Of a stretch of DNA of 32,660 nucleotides, positions 23,452-31,936 are shown piece by piece (position 1 is the first letter of the stretch; every line of letters begins with the position of its first letter). Below the pieces are notes generated by a model. The model searched no databases. It worked only from the letters and a program-made list of their open reading frames with translations, and was not told the DNA's origin. This stretch comes from a virus, in IMG/VR virus record IMGVR_UViG_3300050821_002430, positions 1 through 32,660 of that record; one strand, written 5' to 3'. A program made the translations under genes and the position numbers.

Positions 23452-23961
23452 ATGGTATCATATCTTTTTCAAGCACCGACCGGAATTCCAGGCGACATCA
23501 CCCGTACCGACGAAACAAACGTAGAGCCAGCGATGTTGATCGCGGCTTCAACGGTTTTCGCCGGAGCTTTCGGTATCCCGATGAAATACGTAGTAGGCGG
23601 GATTCAGCAATTTAACGGAGGCTCCGAAACGAAAGCGGCATTCGCAGGCGTTCTAGTTCGCGAAGTCCCAGCAATCGGCGGAACCGGAAGCGATACATCT
23701 TTCGCAGCCGTTCCACTCCCGACTCAGGTTCAAGGTTTAGCAGTTCGCGGTTACATCACCGTGAAGTGCTACGCAGGAACTCCGGCTCGTGGCGGAACCG
23801 TTTATGTTCAGATCGTCGCAAACGGTCCTATCCCTGTCGGAGCATTCCGAGCTGATAGTACCGATGGCGGAAATGCAATTGCTCTCGACGCGGTTCAAGC
23901 GGAATGGGCAACGGATGGTGTGGACGCGGACCTAAACGCTGAACTCAGAATCGCTCGTTAA
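23452..23961 (+). CDS. Capsid cement (decoration) protein, gp24-like
   Basis: The 169-residue product sits just before the major capsid gene, with a strong ribosome site (AAGGAG). It has the layout of structural cement proteins in phages with DUF2184 capsids: FQAPTGIPGDITR at the N-terminus, GIPMKYVVGGIQQFNGG, AAFAGVLVREVP, VQGLAVRGYITVK and GGTVYVQI, and a C-terminal ADLNAELRI. It probably trims or stabilises the mature capsid. Confidence 0.8.
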   Translation: MVSYLFQAPTGIPGDITRTDETNVEPAMLIAASTVFAGAFGIPMKYVVGGIQQFNGGSETKAAFAGVLVREVPAIGGTGSDTSFAAVPLPTQVQGLAVRGYITVKCYAGTPARGGTVYVQIVANGPIPVGAFRADSTDGGNAIALDAVQAEWATDGVDADLNAELRIAR

Positions 23962-23985
23962 TTTCTAAAAGGAGAAGAGAGTAAA

Positions 23986-24951
23986 ATGAAATTCAATAAG
24001 AGAGCTTTTAAAACCAGGGATTCGGCGTTGGCTTACTACGTAAATCAACTCGAAAATTTAGACAAACGCCTTTACTTGCCGCTCACAAGCGTCAGTTGGG
24101 GCCGTGATATTAAGCTGAGAAGCGGTATCACCATGAGCGATGAATCGACGAGCTTCATTCAGTCCGCATTCGCGGCTGCGGGAACTCTCGATAGCGTTGG
24201 CAACATGCCATGGATCTCGGCCGAAACAACGGCGATTCCAGGTGTGTCGATCAACGGTCAAAAAGTCGTGTTGCCACTTCGCTTGCTTGCTCGTGAAGTG
24301 TCTTACACCTCTGTCGAGCTTGAGCGTTCTGCACGTACCGGTCAATCGATCGATACTCAGAAGATCGGCGCTTTGAACACCTTGTATCAAATGAACACCG
24401 ATCAAATGTGTTACATCGGCTCGACCGATGTCGGCGCAACCGGTCTTCTCAACAACGCAAGCGTTGTTGTGGATACTCTCCCGAACGGCGTGAGCGGATC
24501 TCCTCTTTGGGCGCAAAAAACCCCTGACGAAATCGTTCAAGACATCAACAACGAAATCGTTGCAGCCTGGACAGCTTCGGCATTCGCAGTTTGCCCAAGC
24601 AAAGTTCTTCTCCCACCGAAACAGTTCGGTTTGATCGCTTCTCAGAAAGTTTCGTCTGCCGGAAACATTTCTGTCTTGAAGTACATCAAGCAAAACTGCA
24701 TCACGACGGAAATCAACGGCACCGAAATCGACATTCAGCCAGTGAAATGGTTGACTGGCGCAGGCGCGATGGGCGTCGATCGTATGGTGGTATACACCAA
24801 CGAAGAAGAGTACGTCCGCTTCCCGATGGTTCCGATTCGTCGCGAAACCGCATACTATCAAGGCATTCGTTTTACCGCGCCTTATATCTATGCCTTCGGT
24901 CAGATGGAATTCGTGTACTCGGAAACTGTCCGCTACGCAGACGGGCTGTAA
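23986..24951 (+). CDS. Major capsid protein (DUF2184)
   Basis: This 321-residue HK97-fold capsid protein has the DUF2184 features: LYLPLTSVSWGRDIKLR, VVLPLRLLAREVSYTSVELE, MNTDQMCYIGSTDVGATGLL, TASAFAVCPSKVLLPPKQF, and a C-terminal segment FPMVPIRRETAYYQGIRFTA then PYIYAFGQMEFVY. It has a strong ribosome site (AAAAGGAGAAGAG). Position after protease/scaffold and cement genes agrees. Confidence 0.95.
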   Translation: MKFNKRAFKTRDSALAYYVNQLENLDKRLYLPLTSVSWGRDIKLRSGITMSDESTSFIQSAFAAAGTLDSVGNMPWISAETTAIPGVSINGQKVVLPLRLLAREVSYTSVELERSARTGQSIDTQKIGALNTLYQMNTDQMCYIGSTDVGATGLLNNASVVVDTLPNGVSGSPLWAQKTPDEIVQDINNEIVAAWTASAFAVCPSKVLLPPKQFGLIASQKVSSAGNISVLKYIKQNCITTEINGTEIDIQPVKWLTGAGAMGVDRMVVYTNEEEYVRFPMVPIRRETAYYQGIRFTAPYIYAFGQMEFVYSETVRYADGL

Positions 24952-24954
24952 GAC

Positions 24955-25407
24955 ATGCGTTTACAATTCGTTCAAGCAGTGCATCTGAAGCAAGCGCCGG
25001 GACATCCTGCCAAAGACTACAAAGTCGGCGTGCATGAAGTTCCAACTCCGGTTCTTAAAGCCAACCATGCAACGATTGAGAAATACATCAAAGCGGGTTG
25101 GATCATCGAAGGGGAAGCGATTAAAACAGTCGTCTCTCTGGAATCTCCGAAGGAGCGTCAGCTTCGTTTAGCTGAACGCCTCGGGATCGACGTCTCTAAA
25201 GAAAAAGCTGCAATCGCAGCGGCTTCTAAAAAAGACGAAGCTCCTCCGGTTGAAGAAGACGATGATTCCTCTCAAGAGGCTTCTGAACCTTCCGAATTTG
25301 AAGAAGAGTCCGAAGACGGTGAGTCTGAAGAATCTTCTGAAAATGAAGAAGCTCCTTCTGATGACGAAGTGGAAACACCAAAGAAGTCTAAGAAAAAGAG
25401 AAAGTAG
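24955..25407 (+). CDS. Post-capsid protein with acidic C-terminal tail
   Basis: Residues 1 to about 60 form a small folded domain (VQAVHLKQAPGHPAKDYK, TIEKYIKAGWIIEGE), like short proteins found directly after capsid genes in related phages. A middle helix (SPKERQLRLAERLGID) follows. Residues about 95-140 are a run of Ser/Asp/Glu, and the last residues are basic (KKSKKKRK). Function is unknown. Confidence 0.72.
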   Translation: MRLQFVQAVHLKQAPGHPAKDYKVGVHEVPTPVLKANHATIEKYIKAGWIIEGEAIKTVVSLESPKERQLRLAERLGIDVSKEKAAIAAASKKDEAPPVEEDDDSSQEASEPSEFEEESEDGESEESSENEEAPSDDEVETPKKSKKKRK

Positions 25408-25413
25408 GCCAAA

Positions 25414-25797
25414 ATGGATATCGGTGCCTTTCGAACAGCATTCCCTGAGTTCGCAGACACCGTTAAATATCCTACGGCTATGATCACGTTTTGGGCGGGC
25501 CTTGCAGAAATGCAGGTCCGCCAATGCGTTTGGGGTAACGCCTGGACTCAAGGCGTGAATCTCTACGTCGCTCACGAAATCACTCTCGCTGCTCAAAACG
25601 CTCAGTCCGCTGCATCCGGCGGAGTTCCGGGAACCTCGAGCGGAGTTGCCAATTCAAAAACAGTTGGTTCCGTCTCTGTCGGCTACGATTCAACGGTTAC
25701 GTCTGAAAAAGACGCAGGCTATTGGAATCTCACCAATTACGGGAAGCAATTCATCAGGCTTGCCCGCATGTTTGGAGCGAGGCCGATTCAGCTATGA
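25414..25797 (+). CDS. Head-tail connector (DUF4054)
   Basis: The 127-residue product starts with FRTAFPEFADTVKYPTAMIT and contains WAGLAEMQV, NLYVAHEITLAAQNA, a Gly/Ser loop and EKDAGYWNLTNYGKQFIRLA then RMFGARP, all typical of DUF4054 connector proteins. These form the first ring below the portal. It overlaps the next gene by ATGA. Confidence 0.87.
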   Translation: MDIGAFRTAFPEFADTVKYPTAMITFWAGLAEMQVRQCVWGNAWTQGVNLYVAHEITLAAQNAQSAASGGVPGTSSGVANSKTVGSVSVGYDSTVTSEKDAGYWNLTNYGKQFIRLARMFGARPIQL

Positions 25798-26288
25798 GCA
25801 AGCCTTCTCTCAAAGTCACCACAGACTTCACCGACCAGTTTAATGCGGTCATCAAAAAGTTTAAGAACGATTTAGTCTTAGTCGGAATTCCGGCGGAAGA
25901 TAATTCTCGTGAAGAAGATCAGCCGATTGGAAATGCGGCGCTACTCGCGATCAACAACTTCGGCAGTGAAGCAAACGGAATCCCCCCGCGTCCCGTGATG
26001 AATATCGGAATTAAAAATGCTCAAGACCAGATCGTCGAGCAATATAAGAAAGCGACGATCGAGGCTCTTACGAAAGGAACCGCTGTCCTTTCTCCGATCT
26101 ATAACCGCGTCGGCATCATCGCTTCAAACTCAATCAAGAAAGCGATCAATGCTCAGATCGGTTTTCCTGGCCCAGCCGAATCAACGCTTGCGACTCGCGA
26201 AGCGGAAGGATTCAAAGGAACGAAATCCCTGATCGTCACCGGTCAGATGAGAAATGCAATTACTTACGTCGTGAAAGGAGAAGAGTAA
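25794..26288 (+). CDS. Neck/virion morphogenesis protein (Mu gpG or HK97 gp10-like)
   Basis: The ATG at 25794 overlaps the connector stop. The 164-residue product has the pattern of tail-completion proteins: VLVGIPAEDN, NAALLAINNFGSEANGIPPR followed by PVM, then a helical region and SLIVTGQMRNAITYVV at the C-terminus. These proteins cap the tail or the neck. The family assignment is by pattern. Confidence 0.75.
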   Translation: MSKPSLKVTTDFTDQFNAVIKKFKNDLVLVGIPAEDNSREEDQPIGNAALLAINNFGSEANGIPPRPVMNIGIKNAQDQIVEQYKKATIEALTKGTAVLSPIYNRVGIIASNSIKKAINAQIGFPGPAESTLATREAEGFKGTKSLIVTGQMRNAITYVVKGEE

Positions 26289-26290
26289 CC

Positions 26291-26656
26291 TTGGCCCAAA
26301 TCAATGTCTCTGATCTCCTTTGCGATCCCGACTTCGTCGACCCCATTTGTTTGGTGACGAGGACGTCGACTAAGAATTTATTAGGCGAGAACGTCATCAC
26401 CGATTGCTCAGTCAATACGGTGGGATCAGTTCAACCCGCATCTTATAAAACAGTTCAGAAGCTTCCCGAAGCAATGCGGGTTGCTGACGTTTCGAGTTTC
26501 TGGCTCAAAGGAACGATCATCGCATCGGCTCCGGGTAAGTACGCAAGCGTGATCGTATTTCGAGGCAAGCGCTATCAGGTTCAGACCGTGGCCGATTGGT
26601 CGAACTTTGGTGAAGGCTACACCGAAGGCACTTGCGTCGCGGAGGTGCCGTCATGA
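26291..26656 (+). CDS. Head-tail joining / neck protein, 121 aa
   Basis: The start is TTG at 26291, preceded by a good ribosome site (AAAGGAGAAGAG). The beta-rich product (VSDLLCDPDFVDPICLVTRT, GSVQPASYKTVQKLP, KYASVIVFRGKRYQVQTVAD) resembles small neck or stopper proteins with DUF4054 neighbours. Exact family unknown. It overlaps the next gene by ATGA. Confidence 0.68.
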   Translation: MAQINVSDLLCDPDFVDPICLVTRTSTKNLLGENVITDCSVNTVGSVQPASYKTVQKLPEAMRVADVSSFWLKGTIIASAPGKYASVIVFRGKRYQVQTVADWSNFGEGYTEGTCVAEVPS

Positions 26657-27240
26657 ATACGAGCGCATCCGGCGGTTACATTTTACCAACCGGGAAACCG
26701 GCCCTACCCGGTAATCTGAATCTCACTCAATTTATTCAAACCGTTCTTGTAGGAATTTCAGGACTCGCCGGAACCTTAGTCGTACCGATGTGGCAACCGG
26801 AACCTCCGAAACAACCCGACATTCTCACCAACTGGATTGGTTTTGGGATCACGAATTCAGTTCCCGATTCGAACTCTTTTGTAGGTACGCAGCCTGACGG
26901 ATCGACGATCGCTCAACGTCATGAGGCGCTTTCGATCAGTCTTAAGATCTTCGGGCCCGACGCTCTCGATATCTATACGCTCATTCGCGATGGCTTTCAG
27001 ATCCAAGATAATTTGATCGCGCTCAGATCTGCGAACATGGGTTTCGTCGCAGTCGATCAAGCGATCCACGCTCCTGACTTCGTTAATGGACGTTGGATCA
27101 ATAAATATGAATCCGTTGTTGACTTAAGACGAGAAATTCAACGTAACTATCCAATCCTTCCTATTCTTTCGGCAACCGGTCAGATTCACACTGTGATCGG
27201 GAATGAGCCGTATTTATTGGAATGGGCAACTGCAACTTAG
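26653..27240 (+). CDS. Phage neck terminator-like protein
   Basis: The ATG at 26653 gives an ATGA overlap with the preceding stop. The 195-residue product contains LTQFIQTVLVGISGLAG, a middle with ALSISLKIFGPDALDIYTLI, RDGFQIQDNLIAL, MGFVAVDQAIHAPDFVNGRW and VDLRREIQRNY. This fits the neck terminator family of myoviruses with DUF3383 sheaths. It probably joins the tail terminator to the connector. Confidence 0.75.
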   Translation: MNTSASGGYILPTGKPALPGNLNLTQFIQTVLVGISGLAGTLVVPMWQPEPPKQPDILTNWIGFGITNSVPDSNSFVGTQPDGSTIAQRHEALSISLKIFGPDALDIYTLIRDGFQIQDNLIALRSANMGFVAVDQAIHAPDFVNGRWINKYESVVDLRREIQRNYPILPILSATGQIHTVIGNEPYLLEWATAT

Positions 27241-27252
27241 GAGATCGAAGCG

Positions 27253-27609
27253 ATGGCAAATTATAATGGCTGGCAAGGAAATTTTTTACCGAGTGTTGCG
27301 GCGACGATCGCGAACGGCAATCAAGAAAGTACTGTCATTCACTGCTTAGGTCTCTCTTTGGTGGGGATCGCGCTTCCGGCCGCGTTTACCGGAACTGCGT
27401 TGACCTTCGAAGCTTGTGATACCGTCGACGGAACTTTCCTACCCGTTTACGATACGTTGAGTGGAACGGCTCTTTCTTACACCGTTGCTCAAGGTCATTT
27501 TGTTGCGATCGATCCGGCTCCGTTTCAAGGTGTCGCATTTCTTAAAATCAAATCGGGGTCTGCCGAAGCCGCTGACCGTGCTCTAATCGTTTCATTGAAA
27601 GGAATCTAA
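27253..27609 (+). CDS. Beta-rich virion protein, 118 aa
   Basis: The product begins MANYNGWQGNFLPSVAATIA with a strong ribosome site (TAGGAG, 9 nt before ATG). It is beta-rich (SLVGIALPAAFTGTALTFEA, DTVDGTFLPVYD, GVAFLKIKSGSAE) and resembles small decoration or fibre proteins with an Ig-like fold. It directly precedes the sheath gene. Family unknown. Confidence 0.68.
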   Translation: MANYNGWQGNFLPSVAATIANGNQESTVIHCLGLSLVGIALPAAFTGTALTFEACDTVDGTFLPVYDTLSGTALSYTVAQGHFVAIDPAPFQGVAFLKIKSGSAEAADRALIVSLKGI

Positions 27610-27612
27610 TAT

Positions 27613-29082
27613 ATGAGCTTATCAGTTTCAGGAATTGTCAGAGTCACAGTCAATCTCAGTCCTCTTGCGGCAGCGGTCCGTTCATTCGGAATCTTGATGA
27701 TCGCAGGCGATTCGAACGTCATTAACGGGACCGAAAGATTTCGGACCTATTTGAACATCGACGGAGTCGCAGCCGATTTCGGTACGAGCGCACCGGAGTA
27801 TTTCGCAGCCGCCCTTTACTTCGGCCAGACTCCTCAACCGAGCACGCTGATGATCGGACGTTGGATCAGAACAGCAACCGCAGGTTTTCTCGAATGCGGA
27901 ATCTTGACTCCGACTCAGCAAGCGATTGGTAACTTCAACACCATCAACAATGGTGGGATCGACTTTACCATCGACGGCGTGGCGAGAAATTTGACGGGTC
28001 TCGATTTCACAAGTCAAACGAATCTGAACGGTGTCGCGACAGTGATCGCAACGGCGCTCTCGACTCACGGGACTTGTACTTGGAATGGATCGAATTTCGT
28101 CGTGACGAGTTCGACAACCGGCGCGAGTTCAGCGGTTGCTTTTGCTACGGCCGGAGCGGGAACCGATATCTCGACATTGATCAAAGCAACGGCTGCGACA
28201 GCTCAAGCAACCATTCCAGGTTACATTGCTGAAACGCCAGTAGCCTGCGCAGCGGTTCTAGCAAACATGTCGACTGCCTGGTATGGACTAATGTTTCAGG
28301 CTTCTGTTCAACCGACGGATCAACAAAATCTCGATGTCTCGACTTTCATCGAAGCTCTCGACATCACCCGTATATACGGGGTCACGATCACGAACACCAA
28401 CGTGTTGTCGGATCAAGTGACGAACGATCTCGCAAGCATGATGATGGACGCGGGCTATAATCAGTCATTCTGTCAGTACAGTCAGAACGCCTACGCGATT
28501 GCGTCTTTTTTCGGAAGAGCGTTCAGCGTCGATTTCTCAGCTCAGAACTCGACGATTACTCTCATGTTCAAACAAGAACCGGGAGTCTCGGGCGAGGATC
28601 TGACTCAGAATCAAGCGGCGACGTTGCAGGCAAAGCGCTGTAACGTCTTCGTTGACTACGTCAACGACACCGTCATCATTCAGTATGGTGTGATGAGCGG
28701 GTCGGCGTACTTTGACGAAATTCACGGGCTCGATTGGTTCCAAAATGCGATTCAGACCGCGTGCTATAACGTTCTCTACACGAGTACGACCAAAGTTCCG
28801 CAGACAGATGCAGGCGTGAATCAGCTCACCAATGCGATCTCGGGCGTCTGTGATCAAGCCGTCAATAACGGATTGGTTGCACCGGGAACTTGGAATGCAG
28901 CCGGTTTCGGTAGCCTTGCTCAAGGTCAGTACTTGAAGGCGGGTTATTATATTTACGCTCAACCGATCGCGCTTCAATCGCAATCGGATCGCGAAGCTCG
29001 CAAGGCTCCTCCGATCCAAGTTGCGGTCAAATTGGCCGGAGCAATTCAAAGTGTGGACGTCATCGTCGACGTGAACCGTTAA
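27613..29082 (+). CDS. Contractile tail sheath protein (DUF3383)
   Basis: The 489-residue product is a DUF3383 protein: SGIVRVTVNLSPLAAAVRSF and GILMIAGDSNVI at the N-terminus, TLMIGRWIRTATAG, TFIEALDITRIYGVTITNT, then GRAFSVDFSAQNSTITLMFK, LTQNQAATLQAKRCNVFVDY, and a C-terminal domain with GQYLKAGYYIYAQPIALQSQ. This family forms the sheath of many small myoviruses. It defines the phage as contractile-tailed. It contains the GTATATAC site at 28370. Confidence 0.93.
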   Translation: MSLSVSGIVRVTVNLSPLAAAVRSFGILMIAGDSNVINGTERFRTYLNIDGVAADFGTSAPEYFAAALYFGQTPQPSTLMIGRWIRTATAGFLECGILTPTQQAIGNFNTINNGGIDFTIDGVARNLTGLDFTSQTNLNGVATVIATALSTHGTCTWNGSNFVVTSSTTGASSAVAFATAGAGTDISTLIKATAATAQATIPGYIAETPVACAAVLANMSTAWYGLMFQASVQPTDQQNLDVSTFIEALDITRIYGVTITNTNVLSDQVTNDLASMMMDAGYNQSFCQYSQNAYAIASFFGRAFSVDFSAQNSTITLMFKQEPGVSGEDLTQNQAATLQAKRCNVFVDYVNDTVIIQYGVMSGSAYFDEIHGLDWFQNAIQTACYNVLYTSTTKVPQTDAGVNQLTNAISGVCDQAVNNGLVAPGTWNAAGFGSLAQGQYLKAGYYIYAQPIALQSQSDREARKAPPIQVAVKLAGAIQSVDVIVDVNR

Positions 29083-29098
29083 TTAAAGGAGCTTCTCA

Positions 29099-29539
29099 AT
29101 GGTATACTCATTTTTAAATGTGAATTGCTCGATTGCCGGACCCGGCGGCCTTTTGAATCTGGCCGCAGGCGCAGCGGTTGCCGAAGAAGGCATCACGATC
29201 GAGCCGACCGAAGACAAAAATCAAATGACCATTGGTGCGGACGGAAAAGGTCAGCACTCGCTCATCGCGAGTGATGCCTGTACGCTCACCATTCGGTTGT
29301 TGAAAACATCTCCGCAGAATGCGGCCCTCATGATCATGTACGACACTCAAAGTGCGAGTTCCGCTCTTTGGGGTCAAAACGTTTTCACGATCACTGACTC
29401 CGGTCGAAATGATCTGACCGTGATTCAAGCGGCCGCTTTCAAAAAGAAGCCAACCATCACTTACGCCAAAGAAGGCGGAATGATGGAATGGACCTTCGAC
29501 GGAATCCAGGCCAATAGCGTTTTAGGTAGTGGTCAGTAA
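29099..29539 (+). CDS. Tail tube protein (DUF3277)
   Basis: The 146-residue product shows the DUF3277 tube layout: VNCSIAGPGGLLNLAAGAAV, EEGITIEPTEDKNQMTIGAD, GKGQHSLIASDACTLTIRLL, and a C-terminal AAFKKKPTITYAKEGGMMEW. It stacks as hexameric rings inside the sheath. Order sheath then tube is standard. The RBS is AAAGGAG. Confidence 0.93.
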   Translation: MVYSFLNVNCSIAGPGGLLNLAAGAAVAEEGITIEPTEDKNQMTIGADGKGQHSLIASDACTLTIRLLKTSPQNAALMIMYDTQSASSALWGQNVFTITDSGRNDLTVIQAAAFKKKPTITYAKEGGMMEWTFDGIQANSVLGSGQ

Positions 29540-29554
29540 TAGAAAGGGCAGTTC

Positions 29555-29986
29555 ATGAGTGAAAACGAATTTGAAATCGGAGGACAGAAGTTCAAGCTTT
29601 CCAAGATCAGCGCATTAAAACAGTTTCACATTGTGAGACGAGTTGCGCCGATCTTAGCGGATCTTTTACCGGCAATGAAGTCCGTTAAAAGTGTTTCGGA
29701 AACTGACAATCTGACTGAAGATCAAAAGCTCGATAAGTTCGCAGAGATTGCGGCACCACTCATGAACGGCCTCTCTAAACTGTCCGACTCGGACGCCGAC
29801 ATCGTTCTTTACGGTCTACTTGCCGCAGTTGAGATGCAGCAACCCACTAAAAACTGGGCATACATCTCAAGCGGCTCAATGCTCATGATTCAGAACTTGG
29901 AGCTTCCGGTTCTTCTTCAGTGCGCAGGTCGTGCGTTCATGTTTAATCTTTCCGGTTTTTTCGCCGGACTCCCGCACAAATCGTAG
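29555..29986 (+). CDS. Tail assembly chaperone, short (G-like) product
   Basis: This 143-residue, largely helical protein follows the tube gene (FKLSKISALKQFHIVRRVAP, ILADLLPAMKSV, SDADIVLYGLLAAVE, ILPV-like hydrophobic end). It is the first part of the usual two-product chaperone pair that coats the tape measure. A slippery heptamer near its end leads to a longer frameshifted product. The RBS is GAAAGG upstream of the ATG at 29555. Confidence 0.85.
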   Translation: MSENEFEIGGQKFKLSKISALKQFHIVRRVAPILADLLPAMKSVKSVSETDNLTEDQKLDKFAEIAAPLMNGLSKLSDSDADIVLYGLLAAVEMQQPTKNWAYISSGSMLMIQNLELPVLLQCAGRAFMFNLSGFFAGLPHKS

Positions 29987-30198
29987 GGAGTTCGGGAGGC
30001 GAAACGCGGAGAGAAGTTACCTACATATCGATGCCCGATGGCCTCGATTGGCTTTTAAGACCGGTGGGTTTAGGTTGGTGCAGGTATGAGAGTCTGAAGG
30101 ATGGTACTCTCGATTTGGAAGACGTCGCGAATATGAATGACGCGATTGATGTGAAGATCGAAAACGAGAATCGGCAAAGAAGGGCAAACGAACCATGA
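29555..30198 (+). CDS. Tail assembly chaperone, long product by -1 frameshift (G-T)
   Basis: At 29956-29962 the sequence T-TTT-TTC fits the X-XXY-YYZ slippery heptamer in the chaperone's frame, eight codons before its stop. In the -1 frame the reading stays open for 78 codons to TGA at 30196, which overlaps the tape measure ATG (ATGA at 30195-30198). The extension (MPDGLDWLLRPVGLGWCRYE, SLKDGTLDLEDVANMNDAID) resembles the T-like extension of chaperones in this myovirus group. The joined product would be about 214 residues. The 5' half of the -1 frame has no own start or ribosome site, so frameshifting is the best explanation. Confidence 0.8.
29956..29962 (+). promoter_or_regulatory. Slippery site for -1 frameshift
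   Basis: The heptamer T-TTT-TTC (codons Phe-Phe, 29957-29962, preceded by the T of the Gly codon) allows both tRNAs to re-pair one base back. It lies just before the chaperone stop, as in lambda G-T (GGGAAAG) and similar systems. Confidence 0.72.
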
Positions 30199-31424
30199 GC
30201 GGTGAAGTAATAAAATCCTTTTTGGTGGGACTCGGCTTCGGTGTGGACGACGGCGAGCTTGCCAAGTTCAACAAAGCCATCGCTTCCGCATCTCTTAAAG
30301 TTGCTGCTCTTTATGGAACGATTCAGGCGGCCTCAGCCGGGATCGTCGCGGGGATCTCAGACATCTCCGAAGGCTTCGAAAAAATGGGGTATGAGTACCA
30401 CATCATTGCGCCCGCGATCAACAAGGCTTTAGTCTTACGGCGGGAACTTCTCAAAGCGTATTCGTCGGCAGGGATCAACATCACGAAAGTGATTCAAGCG
30501 TCCGTCAAACTCAACATGAGCCTGGCCAAAACAAAGTTCGCTTTTGAAGCGATCTATAAGTCGGTCGGCTCAAGATTTTTTGGTCTCCTCACCAAACAAT
30601 CAGATCAGCTCCGACAAAAGATTTACCAGAACATGCCGAAGATTCAGCACGCGCTTGAATCGTTCGTTAAAGGAATTTTCAAAGCATTCGAAGCTACCAC
30701 TATCTTAGGGCTTCGCTTGTGGTCTATCCTAGAAAGAGTCTTCGACTTTTTCGTAAAGTTGGATAAGGCCACGAATGGCTGGTCGACGATAATTTTGGGC
30801 GTCGTCGCAGCATGGAAGCTGCTCAATTTAGAATTCATCGCAACCCCGCTGGGATTGATCATCACGGGACTGGTCGCAATCCTCGCACTCTTTGACGACT
30901 TCAAAACTTTCCAAGAGGGCGGAAAATCTCTCTTCAATTGGGGTCCGGCGATTCCAGTTATTGAAGCGGTTGAAAGAGCGATCTCGTCTCTCTACGATTC
31001 ATTGAGTAGTCTTGTCGCGATTCTTTTCGATCTGGCTTTAGGATTCAAACAACTCTTCACCGGAGATTTCTCAGGCGCTCTCGATTCTCTGAAACGAGTC
31101 GGTGCCGACATTCTCGCGATCTTCACGAATCTTTGGGAAGCCATCAAAGGAATCGGAAACGCTGCGAGTGGGATCGGCGGAATCTTAGGAGATAAGTTTG
31201 GAAGCCTCTTCGGTGGCGGGAATGCAGCCGCAAATCTCGTCGGCCCGGTTCAACCGCAACCTATGGTGGGGAACTCCGCTTACACGAATCAACACGTACA
31301 GCAACAAACTCAGATCAATGTCACGGGTTCAGCCGATGCAAACGCAGTCGGAAAAGCCGTCGCAGGCGAACAGAACCGTGTGAATTTCGATATGACAAGA
31401 AACATGAGAGGCGCAACTCGATGA
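30195..31424 (+). CDS. Tail tape measure protein (short)
   Basis: This 409-residue product starts VIKSFLVGLGFGVDDGELAK, a hallmark of tape measure N-termini in small myoviruses. It then has long helices and a hydrophobic central segment (ATPLGLIITGLVAILALFDD, ILFDLALGFKQLF), and a flexible C-terminus. The length is short and, using the usual ratio of about 1.5 angstroms per residue, predicts a tail near 60 nm. It lies directly after the chaperone pair as expected. Its stop overlaps the next gene (ATGA). Confidence 0.88.
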   Translation: MSGEVIKSFLVGLGFGVDDGELAKFNKAIASASLKVAALYGTIQAASAGIVAGISDISEGFEKMGYEYHIIAPAINKALVLRRELLKAYSSAGINITKVIQASVKLNMSLAKTKFAFEAIYKSVGSRFFGLLTKQSDQLRQKIYQNMPKIQHALESFVKGIFKAFEATTILGLRLWSILERVFDFFVKLDKATNGWSTIILGVVAAWKLLNLEFIATPLGLIITGLVAILALFDDFKTFQEGGKSLFNWGPAIPVIEAVERAISSLYDSLSSLVAILFDLALGFKQLFTGDFSGALDSLKRVGADILAIFTNLWEAIKGIGNAASGIGGILGDKFGSLFGGGNAAANLVGPVQPQPMVGNSAYTNQHVQQQTQINVTGSADANAVGKAVAGEQNRVNFDMTRNMRGATR

Positions 31425-31936
31425 GCTTTCTCTCGGAACCGATCACGATTCAATCTCTCTTCGGCAAGAACCGCATGATCGGCCCGATCACGGTTCAAGT
31501 CGTGACGACGGAGAACACCAATGACACGCTCACCGTTACCCGTCAGCCGGTTCAGCAAGGCGCTTCAATTGCGGATCACGCCTACAAAGAGCCGACGGCT
31601 TTTTCGACGGCGATTTTATTCAAAGATAATCTCACTACGTCTCTTTCGAAGATCTATCAAAATTTACTTGATCTTCAGAATAGCCGGGTCCCCTTCGATA
31701 TCATTACTCCTAAGCGTATATACCACAACATGTTGATGACGGTTCTTGCGCAGACGACAGATAAAACGACAGAGAACTGCCTTTCGATCAATGCTTCTTT
31801 CCAAGAGGTCATCATCGTGAAAGTCACGACGGTTCAAGTGAACAGATCGAACTTAAAAAATCCCGGCTCTAACGGCGCAACTCAAAATGCAGGCCGAAAG
31901 CAATCGGCCCTCTCAACTCTCTTTGGTGGCCAATGA
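31421..31936 (+). CDS. Dit-like distal tail/baseplate protein
   Basis: The 171-residue product begins FLSEPITIQSLFGKNRMIG, then IGPITVQVVTTENTNDTLTV and SIADHAYKEPTAFSTAI, the pattern of Dit-like N-terminal domains found after short tape measures. It has CLSINASFQEVIIVKV near the C-terminus and a Gly/Ser tail. It probably forms the ring where the tail meets the baseplate. It contains a GTATATAC site at 31716. Confidence 0.82.
   Translation: MSFLSEPITIQSLFGKNRMIGPITVQVVTTENTNDTLTVTRQPVQQGASIADHAYKEPTAFSTAILFKDNLTTSLSKIYQNLLDLQNSRVPFDIITPKRIYHNMLMTVLAQTTDKTTENCLSINASFQEVIIVKVTTVQVNRSNLKNPGSNGATQNAGRKQSALSTLFGGQ

Noticed and set aside
24058-24861. Long open frame (267 codons) on the minus strand opposite the capsid gene
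   Set aside because: It lies wholly inside the well-supported major capsid gene, has a Cys/His/Arg-rich composition typical of antisense frames, and no ribosome site.
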